Shown: positions 16,982 to 25,061, counted from the stretch's first letter. The stretch is DNA of 64,000 nt from Streptomyces griseocarneus (GCF_014655595.1 NZ_BNBL01000010.1:62001-126000); one strand, 5' to 3'. Notes: a model not told the origin generated them from the letters alone. Numbers and translations: made by a program.

Positions 16982-18085
16982 ATGACCGGCACCGACCCCA
17001 CCAGCCCCCGGATATCCGCTGAAGAACCCCGGATACCCGCCGACGACCCCCGGATATCGGGCGAGGATCCCCGGATACCGGCCGAAGCCCCCCGCATGGC
17101 CGCCGACGACACCACGCTGTGCCTGCTGTCCACCAGCGACCTCGCGGGCATCGAGATCAGCCCGGCCGACGTCCTCGCCACCGTCGAGGACGCCTACCGC
17201 ACCCTGGCCGCCGGCCGGTCGGACAACCCGCGCAAGCTCACCGTCAAGCCCGCCGACGGGCACTCCGTCGCGTACGCCATGCTCGGCCGCGACGGCTCCC
17301 GCGACGTCGTCGCCGTCAAGACCTCGTACAAGCACGGCCTGGCCAAGGGCCGCGACGACCAGCACTACTACACCGCCCTCACGCTCTACGACGACGTCAC
17401 CGGCCTGCCCGTGGCGATGATGGACTGCGGCCGCGTCGGATCGCTGCGCACCCCGGCCGTCTCCGCCCTCCTCGCCCGCGAGCTCGCCACCCCCGGGGCG
17501 CGCGCCGCGCTGGTGATCGGCACCGGCACCCAGGGGCGGCTGGCCCTGCCGTTCCTGCTGACCGCGCTGCCCGGCCTCGAGCGGCTGATGCTCTTCGGCA
17601 CCCACCCGGCGGGCATCGAGGCCGTACGCGCCTCCCTGCGCGCCCATGCGCCCGGCCGGGACGTCGAGGTCGTCGCCGACGTACGGGCCGCGGCGGCCGA
17701 GGCCGACGTCGTCGTGGCCACCGCCGGCGCCCACACCCCCGCCGCCGTCGCGGCCGGCGACCTCGCGCCCGGCACCCTGGCCGTCCTGGTCGGCCACGGC
17801 CTGGCCCCGTCCACGCTGCACCGCGCCGACCGCGTCGTGGCCACCAGCGAGGCCCAGATGAGCGTCACCGGCACCGACATGGCGGACGCCGACGGGAAAC
17901 TGCCGCCCGTCGACGCCGAGTTCCCCGCGGTCCTCGCCGGCGCGGCGGCCGGCCGCACGGCCCCGGAGGAGCGGATCTTCGCCTACAACAGCGGCCTGGT
18001 CGTCACCGACATCGCCCTCGGCCACCACTTCGCCCGCCTCGCCCTCGAGCGGGGCCTCGGGACGCGGGTGGCGCTGTGGCGGTGA
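16982..18085 (+). CDS. SbnB-like ornithine-cyclodeaminase-family dehydrogenase (2,3-diaminopropionate biosynthesis)
   Basis: Member of the ornithine cyclodeaminase/mu-crystallin family. It has the conserved RTPAVSALLAR-like core (GSLRTPAVSALLARELA), a Rossmann motif VIGTGTQGRLALPF and the VVVATAGAHTP block. In staphyloferrin B assembly, SbnB oxidatively hydrolyses N-(1-amino-1-carboxyethyl)-glutamate to L-2,3-diaminopropionate (Dap) and 2-oxoglutarate with NAD+. Pairing with an SbnA-like gene downstream supports this over true ornithine cyclodeaminase. The ATG at 16982 has AGGAGCGAGAC directly before it. The N-terminus carries an unusual heptapeptide repeat (see the repeat entry), after which the normal family start (near M39) begins. 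It ends in a GTGA overlap with the decarboxylase gene. Confidence 0.82.
   Translation: MTGTDPTSPRISAEEPRIPADDPRISGEDPRIPAEAPRMAADDTTLCLLSTSDLAGIEISPADVLATVEDAYRTLAAGRSDNPRKLTVKPADGHSVAYAMLGRDGSRDVVAVKTSYKHGLAKGRDDQHYYTALTLYDDVTGLPVAMMDCGRVGSLRTPAVSALLARELATPGARAALVIGTGTQGRLALPFLLTALPGLERLMLFGTHPAGIEAVRASLRAHAPGRDVEVVADVRAAAAEADVVVATAGAHTPAAVAAGDLAPGTLAVLVGHGLAPSTLHRADRVVATSEAQMSVTGTDMADADGKLPPVDAEFPAVLAGAAAGRTAPEERIFAYNSGLVVTDIALGHHFARLALERGLGTRVALWR
17006..17110 (+). repeat. Five-unit 21-bp coding repeat in the SbnB-like gene
   Basis: Five tandem 21-bp units at 17006, 17027, 17048, 17069 and 17090 encode the heptapeptide P-R-I-[S/P]-[A/G]-[E/D]-[E/D/A]; the last unit reads PRMAADD. Each of the first four has CCC CGG ATA, so four isoleucines in a row of units use ATA, a very rare codon in Streptomyces. 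Several other uncommon codons (GCT, GAA, GAT) cluster here. The repeat precedes the conserved domain. Confidence 0.9.
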
Positions 18086-19464
18086 ACGGCACACCCCCGA
18101 CGGCGGCCGCACTCCCCACGCTCCCCGCGTACCCGGACCCCGCCACGGACGAGGTCCTCGACGGCGGCCTCCTCCACGAACTGGCCCACGCCTTCGGCGG
18201 GCCCTTCCACTTCCTCCTCCCGCACCGCTTCGACGCCAACCTCGCCGCGTTCCGCGCGGCGCTGGACGACGCCGGGGTCGACGGGCGCGTGTACTACGCG
18301 AAGAAGGCCAACAAGGCCGCCGCGTGGATCGAACGCGTCGCCGCCGCCGGGGCCGGGGTGGACGTCGCGAGCCCCGGCGAGCTCCGCGAGGCGCTGGGGC
18401 ACGGGGTGCGCGGCGAACACCTCGTGGTGACCGGCCCCGCCAAGCACGAGGAACTCCTGCGCGTGGCCGTCCTCCAGGGCGCCCTGATCGCCGTCGACAC
18501 CCTCGACGAACTCGACCGCGTCGCCGCCCTGGCCCGGGCGGGCGCCGCCCGCCCGGCCCGGCTGCTGCTGCGCCGGCTCCCCCCGGCCCAGCCGCACAGC
18601 CGCTTCGGCATGACCGCCGCCGAGCTCGACGAGGCCCTGACCAGGTGCGTACGGGCGGGCGACGCCGTCCGCACGGAAGGCTTCGGCTTCCACCTGTCCG
18701 GCTACGCGATCCAGCCGCGCGCCGACCTCGCCGGCCACCTCGTGGACCTCTGCCTCACGGCGCGCGCCCGGGGCCTGCGGGCCGACCGGATCAGCATCGG
18801 CGGCGGCTTCGCCGTCGACTACGCGGCGGCCGGCGACTGGCACGCCTTCCTCGCGGCGCAGCGGCCCCGGCACTACCACGCCGGCAAGGCCTTCCCCGCC
18901 GCCGGCTTCTACCCGTACCACTCGCCGGTCGCCGGAGCCGGCGCGCTGCGCGCCGTCCTGGCCGCCGTGCCCGAGGGCGGCCGGGACACCCTCGCCGGCA
19001 GGCTCCGCGCGACCGGCACCCTCCTGCTCGTCGAGCCCGGCCGCGCCCTGCTGGACCGGGCCGGCTCCTCCGTCTTCCGCGTCCAGGGCGTCAAGGACCG
19101 CGACGGCTACGCGATCCTCACCGTCGACGGGACGAGCCTGAGCCTGTCCGAGCAGTGGTTCAACAGCGAATACCTCCCCGACCCCGTGCTGGTGACCCCG
19201 GCCGGCCGGGCCCTGGGCCCGGGCGTCCACCCCGCGTGCGTGGGCGGTGCGACCTGCCTGGAGCCGGACCTGCTCACCTGGCGGAAGATCCCCTTCCCCG
19301 CCCGCCCCTCGACCGGCGACCTGCTGGTCTACCCCAACACGGCGGGCTACCAGATGGACTCCAACGAGTCCCCGTTCCACGACCTGCCGCTGCCGCCCAA
19401 GGTCGTCCTCGACGGCGCCGGCCCGCGGCCGCACTGGCACCTGGACCGCCGTCCCCCGCACTGA
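18082..19464 (+). CDS. PLP-dependent group III decarboxylase (SbnH/DAP decarboxylase-like)
   Basis: A 460-residue alanine-racemase-fold decarboxylase. Recognisable are the PLP lysine in YYAKKANKAA (Lys75), FHLSGYAI, phosphate-binding GGGFAVDY, EPGRALLDRAG, and the catalytic Cys-Asp-type block VGGATCLEPDLL near the C-terminus with YPNTAGYQMD. Family members decarboxylate diaminopimelate, ornithine/lysine, carboxyspermidine, or citryl-Dap (SbnH in staphyloferrin B). The SbnA/SbnB neighbours make a Dap-containing substrate the best guess. GTG 18082 gives a GTGA overlap with the upstream stop; GTG 18076 is an in-frame alternative. This is not the primary lysA: its sequence and context differ, and an insertion lies around residues 265-290. 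Confidence 0.8.
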   Translation: MNGTPPTAAALPTLPAYPDPATDEVLDGGLLHELAHAFGGPFHFLLPHRFDANLAAFRAALDDAGVDGRVYYAKKANKAAAWIERVAAAGAGVDVASPGELREALGHGVRGEHLVVTGPAKHEELLRVAVLQGALIAVDTLDELDRVAALARAGAARPARLLLRRLPPAQPHSRFGMTAAELDEALTRCVRAGDAVRTEGFGFHLSGYAIQPRADLAGHLVDLCLTARARGLRADRISIGGGFAVDYAAAGDWHAFLAAQRPRHYHAGKAFPAAGFYPYHSPVAGAGALRAVLAAVPEGGRDTLAGRLRATGTLLLVEPGRALLDRAGSSVFRVQGVKDRDGYAILTVDGTSLSLSEQWFNSEYLPDPVLVTPAGRALGPGVHPACVGGATCLEPDLLTWRKIPFPARPSTGDLLVYPNTAGYQMDSNESPFHDLPLPPKVVLDGAGPRPHWHLDRRPPH

Positions 19465-19501
19465 CCGGCCGTCATCCCCCACTGCCCCAGGAGCCGTTCC
19501 C

Positions 19502-20527
19502 ATGAACGAGGCACTGATGCGCCCCGCCGTGGTCTCCCGCATATCCGACCTCATCGGATACACCCCGCTGCTCGAGCTGTGCCGCACCGGGAACGGCAGC
19601 CGGCTGCTGCTGAAGCTGGAGATGTACAACCCCACCGGCAGCGCCAAGATCCGCATGGCCCGGCAGATGGTCCTCGACGCCGAGGCGCGCGGCGAGCTGC
19701 GCCCCGGCGGCCGCATCGTCGAGTCCACCTCGGGCAACACCGGACTGGGCCTCGCCGTCATCGCCGCCGAGCGCGGCTACGCCTTCACCGCCGTCGTCGA
19801 CCACCACGCCTGCGCGGACAAGCTGCGCGGCATGACGGCGCTCGGCACCGAGCTCGTCCACGTCGTCGACGACGGCACCGAGGAGCTCGCCACCGCGGCC
19901 CGCGAGGAACTCGCCGAGGAGATGGCCCGCGGCCAGGACAACACCGTCTTCACCGAGCAGCACAACAACCCCGCCAACGCCGTCGGCTACCACCCCGTCG
20001 CCCACGAGCTCCACCAGGCCCTCGACGGCCGCGTCGACATCCTCCTCGGCGCCGTCGGCACCGGCGGCGCCCTCTGCGGCACCACCCGCGAGCTGCGCCG
20101 GCTCGTCCCGGGCGTACGGACCGTCGGCGTCGAGCCCAAGGGGTCCATCGCCTTCGGCGGCCCTGCCCACCCCTACCACCAGTCCGGCACCGGCACCCCC
20201 GAGGGCGCCACGATCGGGGCCCTGGTCGACTTCGGCCTGATCGACGAGGGCGTGAAGGTCGGCGACGTCGAGGCCTTCGCCACCGCCCGCGCCGTCGCCC
20301 GCACCGGCCTGCTCATCGGAGGATCCGCCGGCGGTGTGGTGTACGAGGCGCTGACGCGTCTGCCGTCCCTGCCCCCGGGCACCACTATGGTCGCCCTCGT
20401 CAACGACGGCGGCGAGAAGTACCTGGACACCGTCTTCGACGACGCGTGGATGCGCGCCCGCGACCTGATCGACCCCGCCGTCGAGCGTGAGATCGACGAA
20501 ACGCTCGCCAAGCTCCGCGAGAACTAG
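19502..20527 (+). CDS. SbnA-like cysteine-synthase-family PLP enzyme
   Basis: A 341-residue fold-type II PLP enzyme. The Schiff-base lysine lies in YNPTGSAKIRMA (Lys49), where O-acetylserine sulfhydrylases usually read NPxGSVKDR. Also present are the substrate loop ESTSGNTGLGLA, PLP phosphate loop GAVGTGGALCG and C-terminal GGSAGGVVYEAL. In S. aureus, SbnA condenses O-phospho-L-serine with glutamate, giving the substrate for SbnB and thence L-2,3-diaminopropionate. Divergence at the VKDR motif and the adjacent SbnB-like gene favour this over cysteine synthesis. Its ATG has AGGAGCCGTTCCC upstream, and the stop codon directly abuts the exporter ATG. Confidence 0.83.
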   Translation: MNEALMRPAVVSRISDLIGYTPLLELCRTGNGSRLLLKLEMYNPTGSAKIRMARQMVLDAEARGELRPGGRIVESTSGNTGLGLAVIAAERGYAFTAVVDHHACADKLRGMTALGTELVHVVDDGTEELATAAREELAEEMARGQDNTVFTEQHNNPANAVGYHPVAHELHQALDGRVDILLGAVGTGGALCGTTRELRRLVPGVRTVGVEPKGSIAFGGPAHPYHQSGTGTPEGATIGALVDFGLIDEGVKVGDVEAFATARAVARTGLLIGGSAGGVVYEALTRLPSLPPGTTMVALVNDGGEKYLDTVFDDAWMRARDLIDPAVEREIDETLAKLREN

Positions 20528-21970
20528 ATGCCCCTCATGCAGCCCACCGTCCTCCTGCGCGACGGCCGCGCCCTGGCCGTCCTCGCCGTCCCCCTCGTCC
20601 TCACCCAGCTCGCCCAGGTGGCCCTGACCACCACCGACACGGTGATGATGGGCCTGCTGAGCACCCGCGACCTGGCGGCCGGCGGCCTGGCCCTCGTCAT
20701 CTTCAACCAGCTCCGCACCATGGGCGTGGGCCTGGTCACCTCCGTGGGCAACCGGATCGCCGCCGCCGCGGCGCGGGCCGAGACCGCCGGCGGCGACACC
20801 GCGAGGGGCGGCGAGGAGATCCGCGGGATCGTCCGCGCGAGCGTGGCGGTGGCCACGCTCGCCGGGCTGGCCGGGGCCGCCGTCATGCTCCTCGTCGGCC
20901 ACGCCCTCACCGGGCTCGGCCAGGAGGCGGCCGTCGCCGCCCGCGCGCGCACGATGCTCCTCGCGCTGGCCCCCGGCCTGCTGCCGTGCCTGTGGTTCCA
21001 GGCGGTCCGTCAGTTCACCGTCGGCATGCGGCGCCCCCAGGCGCTGCTGCGGATCACCCTCGCCTCCGTCGCGGTCAACGCCGGCCTGAACTGGCTGCTG
21101 ATCCACGGCACCTGGGGCCTGCCGGAGCTGGGCCTGCCCGGCATCGGCGTGGCCACCTCCGTCGTCCACCTCCTGTCCTTCCTGGCGCTGTACGCCTCGG
21201 CCCGGCGGGACACCGTCCTCGCGCCGCTGCTGAGCCTCAATGCACTCGGGGCCGACCGCGCAGGCGTACGGGAGCTCGTACGCCTGGGCGTCCCCATCGC
21301 CGCGACCTACGGGTCGGAGGCAGGCTTCTTCTCGGTCACCGCGCTGATGGCCGGCTCCTTCGGCAGCACCGCGCTGGCCGCCCACACCGCCGTCAACCAG
21401 CTCGTCTACATCGTCTTCCAGGTCGCCGTCGGCCTCTCCCACGCCGCCTCCATCAACGTCAGCCGCGAACTCGCCCTCGGCCGCCCCGACGCCGCCCGGC
21501 GCATCAAGAACACCGCCCTCGCCTGCGGCGCCGCCGTCATGACCGTCGTCGCTCTCGTCTACGTCGCCTTTCCCCGCCTGGTGCTGCGCCCGTTCCTCGA
21601 CGCCGGCGGTGCGGACGGCGGCGAGGCCGCCGCGATCGCGACCCGGCTCCTGCTCGTCGTCGCCGTGCTGCAGTTCTTCGACTGCGCCCAGAACATCGGC
21701 GTCGGCCTGCTGCGCGGCCTCGACGACACCAGGAGCGGCTTCCGCATCACCCTCGTCGGATACTGGGCCGTGGGCCTTCCCGCCGCATGGCTCCTCGCCT
21801 ACGCGGCGGACCTCGCGACCCTCGGCGTCTGGCTCGGCCTGCTGGCCGGCCTCGCCACCACCGCGGTCCTCCTCCTGCGCCGCTACGGCTCCGGCCTGCG
21901 CGCCCACGCCGGCGCCACGGGCCGGGAGGCCGTCGCCGTCACCCAGCGGGCGGGCGGACCTGCGGAATAG
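20528..21970 (+). CDS. MATE-family efflux transporter
   Basis: A 480-residue polytopic membrane protein with about twelve transmembrane helices in two homologous halves. It has the MATE hallmark near helix 1-2 (PLVLTQLAQVALTTTDTVMMGLL), AAHTAVNQLVYIVFQVAVGLSHAASINVSRELALG in the second half, and the GVLLRGLDDTR-like block (GVGLLRGLDDTRSGF). MATE carriers export cationic or chelator molecules using H+ or Na+ gradients. The ATG immediately follows the SbnA-like stop codon (zero-base spacing), placing it firmly in the operon, so export of the pathway product is the likely role. Met4 (20537) is a possible alternative start. Confidence 0.88.
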   Translation: MPLMQPTVLLRDGRALAVLAVPLVLTQLAQVALTTTDTVMMGLLSTRDLAAGGLALVIFNQLRTMGVGLVTSVGNRIAAAAARAETAGGDTARGGEEIRGIVRASVAVATLAGLAGAAVMLLVGHALTGLGQEAAVAARARTMLLALAPGLLPCLWFQAVRQFTVGMRRPQALLRITLASVAVNAGLNWLLIHGTWGLPELGLPGIGVATSVVHLLSFLALYASARRDTVLAPLLSLNALGADRAGVRELVRLGVPIAATYGSEAGFFSVTALMAGSFGSTALAAHTAVNQLVYIVFQVAVGLSHAASINVSRELALGRPDAARRIKNTALACGAAVMTVVALVYVAFPRLVLRPFLDAGGADGGEAAAIATRLLLVVAVLQFFDCAQNIGVGLLRGLDDTRSGFRITLVGYWAVGLPAAWLLAYAADLATLGVWLGLLAGLATTAVLLLRRYGSGLRAHAGATGREAVAVTQRAGGPAE

Positions 21971-22050
21971 TGGGCGGTGCCGCCTCGTTACGGGTAGCGT
22001 CCCCGAGCCACACTGGACCGACCGAGACAAGCGGAAGCGGGTAGGCGCTC

Positions 22051-22458
22051 ATGAGCAGCAGCACGGTGGAGCTGACCAAGGACAACTTCGACGAGGTCGT
22101 GTCGGGCAGCGGGTTCGTGCTCATCGACTTCTGGGCGGAGTGGTGCGGGCCGTGCCGGCAGTTCGCGCCCGTGTTCGAGAAGGCGGCGGAGACCCACGAC
22201 GACCTGGTGTTCGCCAAGGTCGACACCGAGTCCCAGCCGGAGCTGGCGGCGGCCTTCGAGATCACGTCCATCCCCACGCTGATGATCGTGCGGGACAACA
22301 TCGCCGTCTACGCCCAGCCCGGCGCGCTGCCGCAGGCCGCGCTGGAGGACGTCATCCGGCAGGCCCGCGCCCTCGACATGGACGAGGTCAAGGCCTCCGT
22401 GGTGCAGGCGCAGTCGCAGGCGGAGGGCAAGGCGCAGGCGCCGGGCGCCGATGAGTGA
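22051..22458 (+). CDS. trxA: Thioredoxin
   Basis: Thiol-disulfide oxidoreductase with the active site WCGPC (Cys32, Cys35), the cis-Pro loop SIPTLMI, and the usual 105-residue fold. Beyond it is a C-terminal extension of about 25 residues rich in Ala, Gln and Glu, which is uncommon in canonical thioredoxins but seen in some Streptomyces paralogues. The ATG follows GGAAGCGGGTAGGCGCTC. It overlaps the following phosphatase gene by eight bases, so the two are probably co-transcribed. It lies just after the MATE gene, but a promoter-like TAGCGT at about 21996 suggests separate transcription. Confidence 0.9.
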   Translation: MSSSTVELTKDNFDEVVSGSGFVLIDFWAEWCGPCRQFAPVFEKAAETHDDLVFAKVDTESQPELAAAFEITSIPTLMIVRDNIAVYAQPGALPQAALEDVIRQARALDMDEVKASVVQAQSQAEGKAQAPGADE

Positions 22459-23062
22459 GCTGCTGCTGATCCGGCACGGCCAGACCGAGTGGAGCCGCGA
22501 CGGCCGGCACACGAGCTACAGCGACGTGGCGCTGACCGAGCGCGGCGAGCGCGAGGCGGAGGCGCTGCGGCCGTGGCTGGCGGAGCGGGACATCGCCCAG
22601 GTCCTCGTCAGCCCCATGGCCCGCGCCGCGCGGACGGCCGGGCTGGCGGGCCTGAAGGACGTCGAGACCGAGGACGACCTGCGCGAATGGGACTACGGCG
22701 GGTACGAGGGCATCACCACCGCCGAGATCCAGCGCGAGCGGCCGGGCTGGTTCCTCTTCGAGGACGGGGTCGTGCCCGGGCCGCCGGGGCATCCCGGGGA
22801 GAGCCCCGCGCAGGTGGGGGAGCGCGCGGACCGGGTGCTCGCGCGGATCGGGCCCCGGCTGGGTGACGGTGCGGGAGGCGACGTGGTGCTCGTCGCCCAC
22901 GCCCACTTCCTGCGGGTGCTGACGGCTCGTAGGCTCGGGCTGCCGCCGTCGGCCGGGGCGCTGTTCCGGCTCGACACCGGGACCGTCAGCCGGATCGGCA
23001 CCGAGCACGGCAGGCCCGCGCTGCTCGCCTGGAACGGGCGTGTCGGAGCCGGGAGCCGGTAG
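22451..23062 (+). CDS. Histidine phosphatase family protein (phosphoglycerate-mutase-like)
   Basis: A 203-residue member of the histidine phosphatase superfamily. The phosphorylated histidine is in LLIRHGQTEWS (residues 4-14). The second catalytic His lies in VLVAHAHFLRVL, and the acid is in LREWDYGGYEG. The actinobacterial homologues act as broad acid phosphatases rather than glycolytic mutases, and the substrate is unassigned. The start overlaps the thioredoxin gene in another frame. Confidence 0.87.
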   Translation: MSELLLIRHGQTEWSRDGRHTSYSDVALTERGEREAEALRPWLAERDIAQVLVSPMARAARTAGLAGLKDVETEDDLREWDYGGYEGITTAEIQRERPGWFLFEDGVVPGPPGHPGESPAQVGERADRVLARIGPRLGDGAGGDVVLVAHAHFLRVLTARRLGLPPSAGALFRLDTGTVSRIGTEHGRPALLAWNGRVGAGSR

Positions 23063-23129
23063 CCGGGAGCAGGATGATCGGGGCGTTGCCCTGATGGTGT
23101 GATGACCGTTCTTCGTGGGAGGAAAAAGC

Positions 23130-23555
23130 GTGGCCACCAACCGCATCGCGACCACCGTCTGGGAGGGCGAGCTGCTCAAGGGCAGCGGCGTCGTCTCCTT
23201 CGATTCGTCCGGCATCGGCGAGCAGCCCGTCTCCTGGCCCTCCCGGGCCGAGGCCGCCAACGGCAAGACCAGCCCCGAGGAGCTCATCGCCGCCGCGCAC
23301 TCCAGCTGCTTCTCCATGGCCCTCTCGCACGGCCTGACCGGCGCCGGCACCCCGCCGACCCGGCTGGTGACCAAGGCCGAGGTGACGTTCCAGCCGGGCG
23401 AGGGCATCACCGGCATCCACCTCACCGTCCGCGGCGAGGTGCCGGGCCTGGACGAGGAGGGCTTCACCGCGGCGGCCGAGGACGCCAAGAAGAACTGCCC
23501 GGTCAGCCAGGCGCTCACCGGTACGACGATCACGCTGGCCGCAGAGCTCGCCTGA
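23130..23555 (+). CDS. OsmC/Ohr-family peroxiredoxin
   Basis: A 141-residue thiol peroxidase that reduces organic hydroperoxides. Two catalytic cysteines are visible in the expected blocks: AAAHSSCFSMALS and KKNCPVSQAL. The Arg/Glu pair of the family is expected near TTVWEGELLKGSG. The GTG start has a perfect GGGAGG seven bases upstream. It lies downstream of thioredoxin and phosphatase, giving a small redox-flavoured cluster, and ends at a hairpin facing the convergent sortase gene. Confidence 0.88.
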   Translation: MATNRIATTVWEGELLKGSGVVSFDSSGIGEQPVSWPSRAEAANGKTSPEELIAAAHSSCFSMALSHGLTGAGTPPTRLVTKAEVTFQPGEGITGIHLTVRGEVPGLDEEGFTAAAEDAKKNCPVSQALTGTTITLAAELA

Positions 23556-23565
23556 GCTCACCCGA

Positions 23566-23584
23566 GCCCGGCCGGGTGCCGGGC
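23566..23584. terminator. Hairpin between convergent OsmC and sortase genes
   Basis: GCCCGGC (23566-23572), loop CGGGT, GCCGGGC (23578-23584). It is a seven-pair G/C stem without a T tract, placed exactly between the two convergent stops. Confidence 0.55.
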
Positions 23585-23587
23585 CCG

Positions 23588-24163
23588 TCAGGGCTTCAGG
23601 GTCGCGTAGACGATCAGGTTCTCCGCCCGGTGCCCGTCGCCGGCGGAGGGCTCGCCCGCGCAGGTGACCAGGCGCAGCACCCTCTCCTTGGTCTCCCCGT
23701 AGACCTTGTGGGCGGGGAAGGCGCCCCCGGTGGCCTTCTCGGTGCCGGTCACCGCGAAGTGCAGCACCGCGCCGTCCCCGCGCCGGATGTCGATGACGGT
23801 GCCCTCGCCGACCTTGTCCAGGTCGTGGAAGACGGCCTTGCCGCCGTGCGAGTCGCTGTGGCCCACGATGACGGCGGCGCCCGGGGTGCCGGGCTGGGCG
23901 CTGCCGGTGTACCAGCCGGCGGTCATGCCCTTCTCCGGCGGCGGAACCCGCACGGAACCGTCCTTGTTGCGGGTCAGCCGGATCAGCGGGCTGTCCACGC
24001 CGATGGACGGGATGGAGACCCGCGACGGCTCCTCGGCCCGGGCGGGCCCGCCGATGACCTTGTCGGTCCCGCCGCCCGGCGCGCAGGCGGCCAGCAGCGC
24101 GGCCGCCACGGCCGAGAGCAGGCCGAGGGCGGGGAGGAGCGTTCGACGGGACACACGGGACAT
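23588..24163 (-). CDS. Class F sortase
   Basis: A 191-residue cell-surface transpeptidase of the actinobacterial class F (SrtF). The catalytic triad is visible: His102 (VGHSDSHGG), Cys168 in RLVTCAG (TLxTC-type motif), and Arg179 in HRAENLIVYA. The N-terminus is RR-basic with a hydrophobic segment and a lipobox-like LLAAC, so it may be membrane-anchored or a lipoprotein. ATG 24163 (MSRVSRR) is preferred; an ATG three codons upstream is also possible. No LPxTG-type substrate or pilin gene is adjacent. Class F sortases are thought to act broadly or in a housekeeping-like way. Confidence 0.9.
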   Translation of the reverse strand: MSRVSRRTLLPALGLLSAVAAALLAACAPGGGTDKVIGGPARAEEPSRVSIPSIGVDSPLIRLTRNKDGSVRVPPPEKGMTAGWYTGSAQPGTPGAAVIVGHSDSHGGKAVFHDLDKVGEGTVIDIRRGDGAVLHFAVTGTEKATGGAFPAHKVYGETKERVLRLVTCAGEPSAGDGHRAENLIVYATLKP

Positions 24164-24282
24164 GCCCCCCAACCTAGGGACCGTCCGTGCGCCCCCGCCT
24201 CGGCCGATCGGCCACTTCGCACCCCCCTGTGGTGCGAGACGGCCCCGCGGCGCGGGGCAGCCCGGAGCGCGTCAGTGGCGGG

Positions 24283-24888
24283 CTACGGCACCAGCCGCTG
24301 GAAGAGGCCCCAGGTGAACTCCGCCACGTACCCGCCCCGCGTCCCGTCGGCGTCGGGGGCCGTGAAGGCCAGCCGCCAGCGGGTGGGGGCCGTGCCCTCC
24401 ATGGGCCGGGCCGGCGCGAAGGCCCGCGCGACCTCGTCCACCGTGCACGACCAGGGCAGCAGCTCCTCGACCGTGCGCGGCACGGCGGCGGGCGCGCCGG
24501 GGGCGCGGACCAGCCATTCGTTCCACACCACCCCGCCGGGCGCGGCCAGCACCTCGAAGCGCAGGTCCGGCCAGAGCGGCACCGGCCAGGTCATCGCCTC
24601 GAAGGCGAGGTCGCCCACCCGGCGCTCGCCGACGGTCTCGGGCGGGCCGAGGACGGAGCGGTAGCGCGCCCCGGCGCCACGGCGGCGCGGGGAGTGCAGC
24701 ATGGCCTGCCAGCGGCGGTTGGCCTCGCGCATCCCGGCGCGGGAGGCGCCCAGTTCGCGCAGGGCGTCCTCGACCAGGCCGCCCTGGTGGTCGGCCATCC
24801 GGCGCAGCAGGACGAGCTGGAACTCCAGCGGGCCGAAGGGGGCGGCGCCGCCGGGTACGGGGTCGGTCTCCGGTCTCATGCGGGCCAT
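24283..24888 (-). CDS. Conserved hypothetical protein
   Basis: A 201-residue soluble protein that I do not recognise. It begins with a helical PLEFQLVLLRRMADHQGGLVEDALRELG region and a REANRRWQAMLHSPRRR segment. A beta-rich, Trp-containing half follows (WPVPLWPDLRFEVLAAPGGVVWNEWLVRAP) and ends in VAEFTWGLFQRLVP. There are no signal peptide, membrane segment or catalytic motif. ATG 24888 is chosen since the frame upstream is intergenic-like; ATG 24879 is an alternative. Its neighbours give no functional clue. Confidence 0.6.
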   Translation of the reverse strand: MARMRPETDPVPGGAAPFGPLEFQLVLLRRMADHQGGLVEDALRELGASRAGMREANRRWQAMLHSPRRRGAGARYRSVLGPPETVGERRVGDLAFEAMTWPVPLWPDLRFEVLAAPGGVVWNEWLVRAPGAPAAVPRTVEELLPWSCTVDEVARAFAPARPMEGTAPTRWRLAFTAPDADGTRGGYVAEFTWGLFQRLVP

Positions 24889-25061
24889 CGTCGCGCACGC
24901 GGGCGCTTCCCGCGCGATCGATCGGCGATCCGCCGGGAGTTGTGCCGCCGGCCGCGGGGCGCCGGGCGAAGTCCCCCTTTCGCGCAAGCTTTACCTCCCG
25001 GCAGTCCTGAGCTGGTCCGGAGGCCGCCCACGCCGTGGTCGCGGCCGGTACGGTCTGGACC

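Noticed and set aside
16982-18085. Annotation as genuine ornithine cyclodeaminase (ornithine to proline)
   Set aside because: Pairing with an SbnA-like gene in an iron-controlled operon fits Dap synthesis better; kept only as a family label.
18082-19464. Annotation as the housekeeping diaminopimelate decarboxylase LysA
   Set aside because: Context is a secondary pathway operon, and the sequence carries an unusual insertion and C-terminal block; the lysine pathway gene is expected elsewhere.
10087-22050. An integrated mobile island inserted at the tRNA genes
   Set aside because: No integrase, transposase, relaxase or second copy of a tRNA 3' end was seen, and codon bias matches the surroundings apart from the short repeat.
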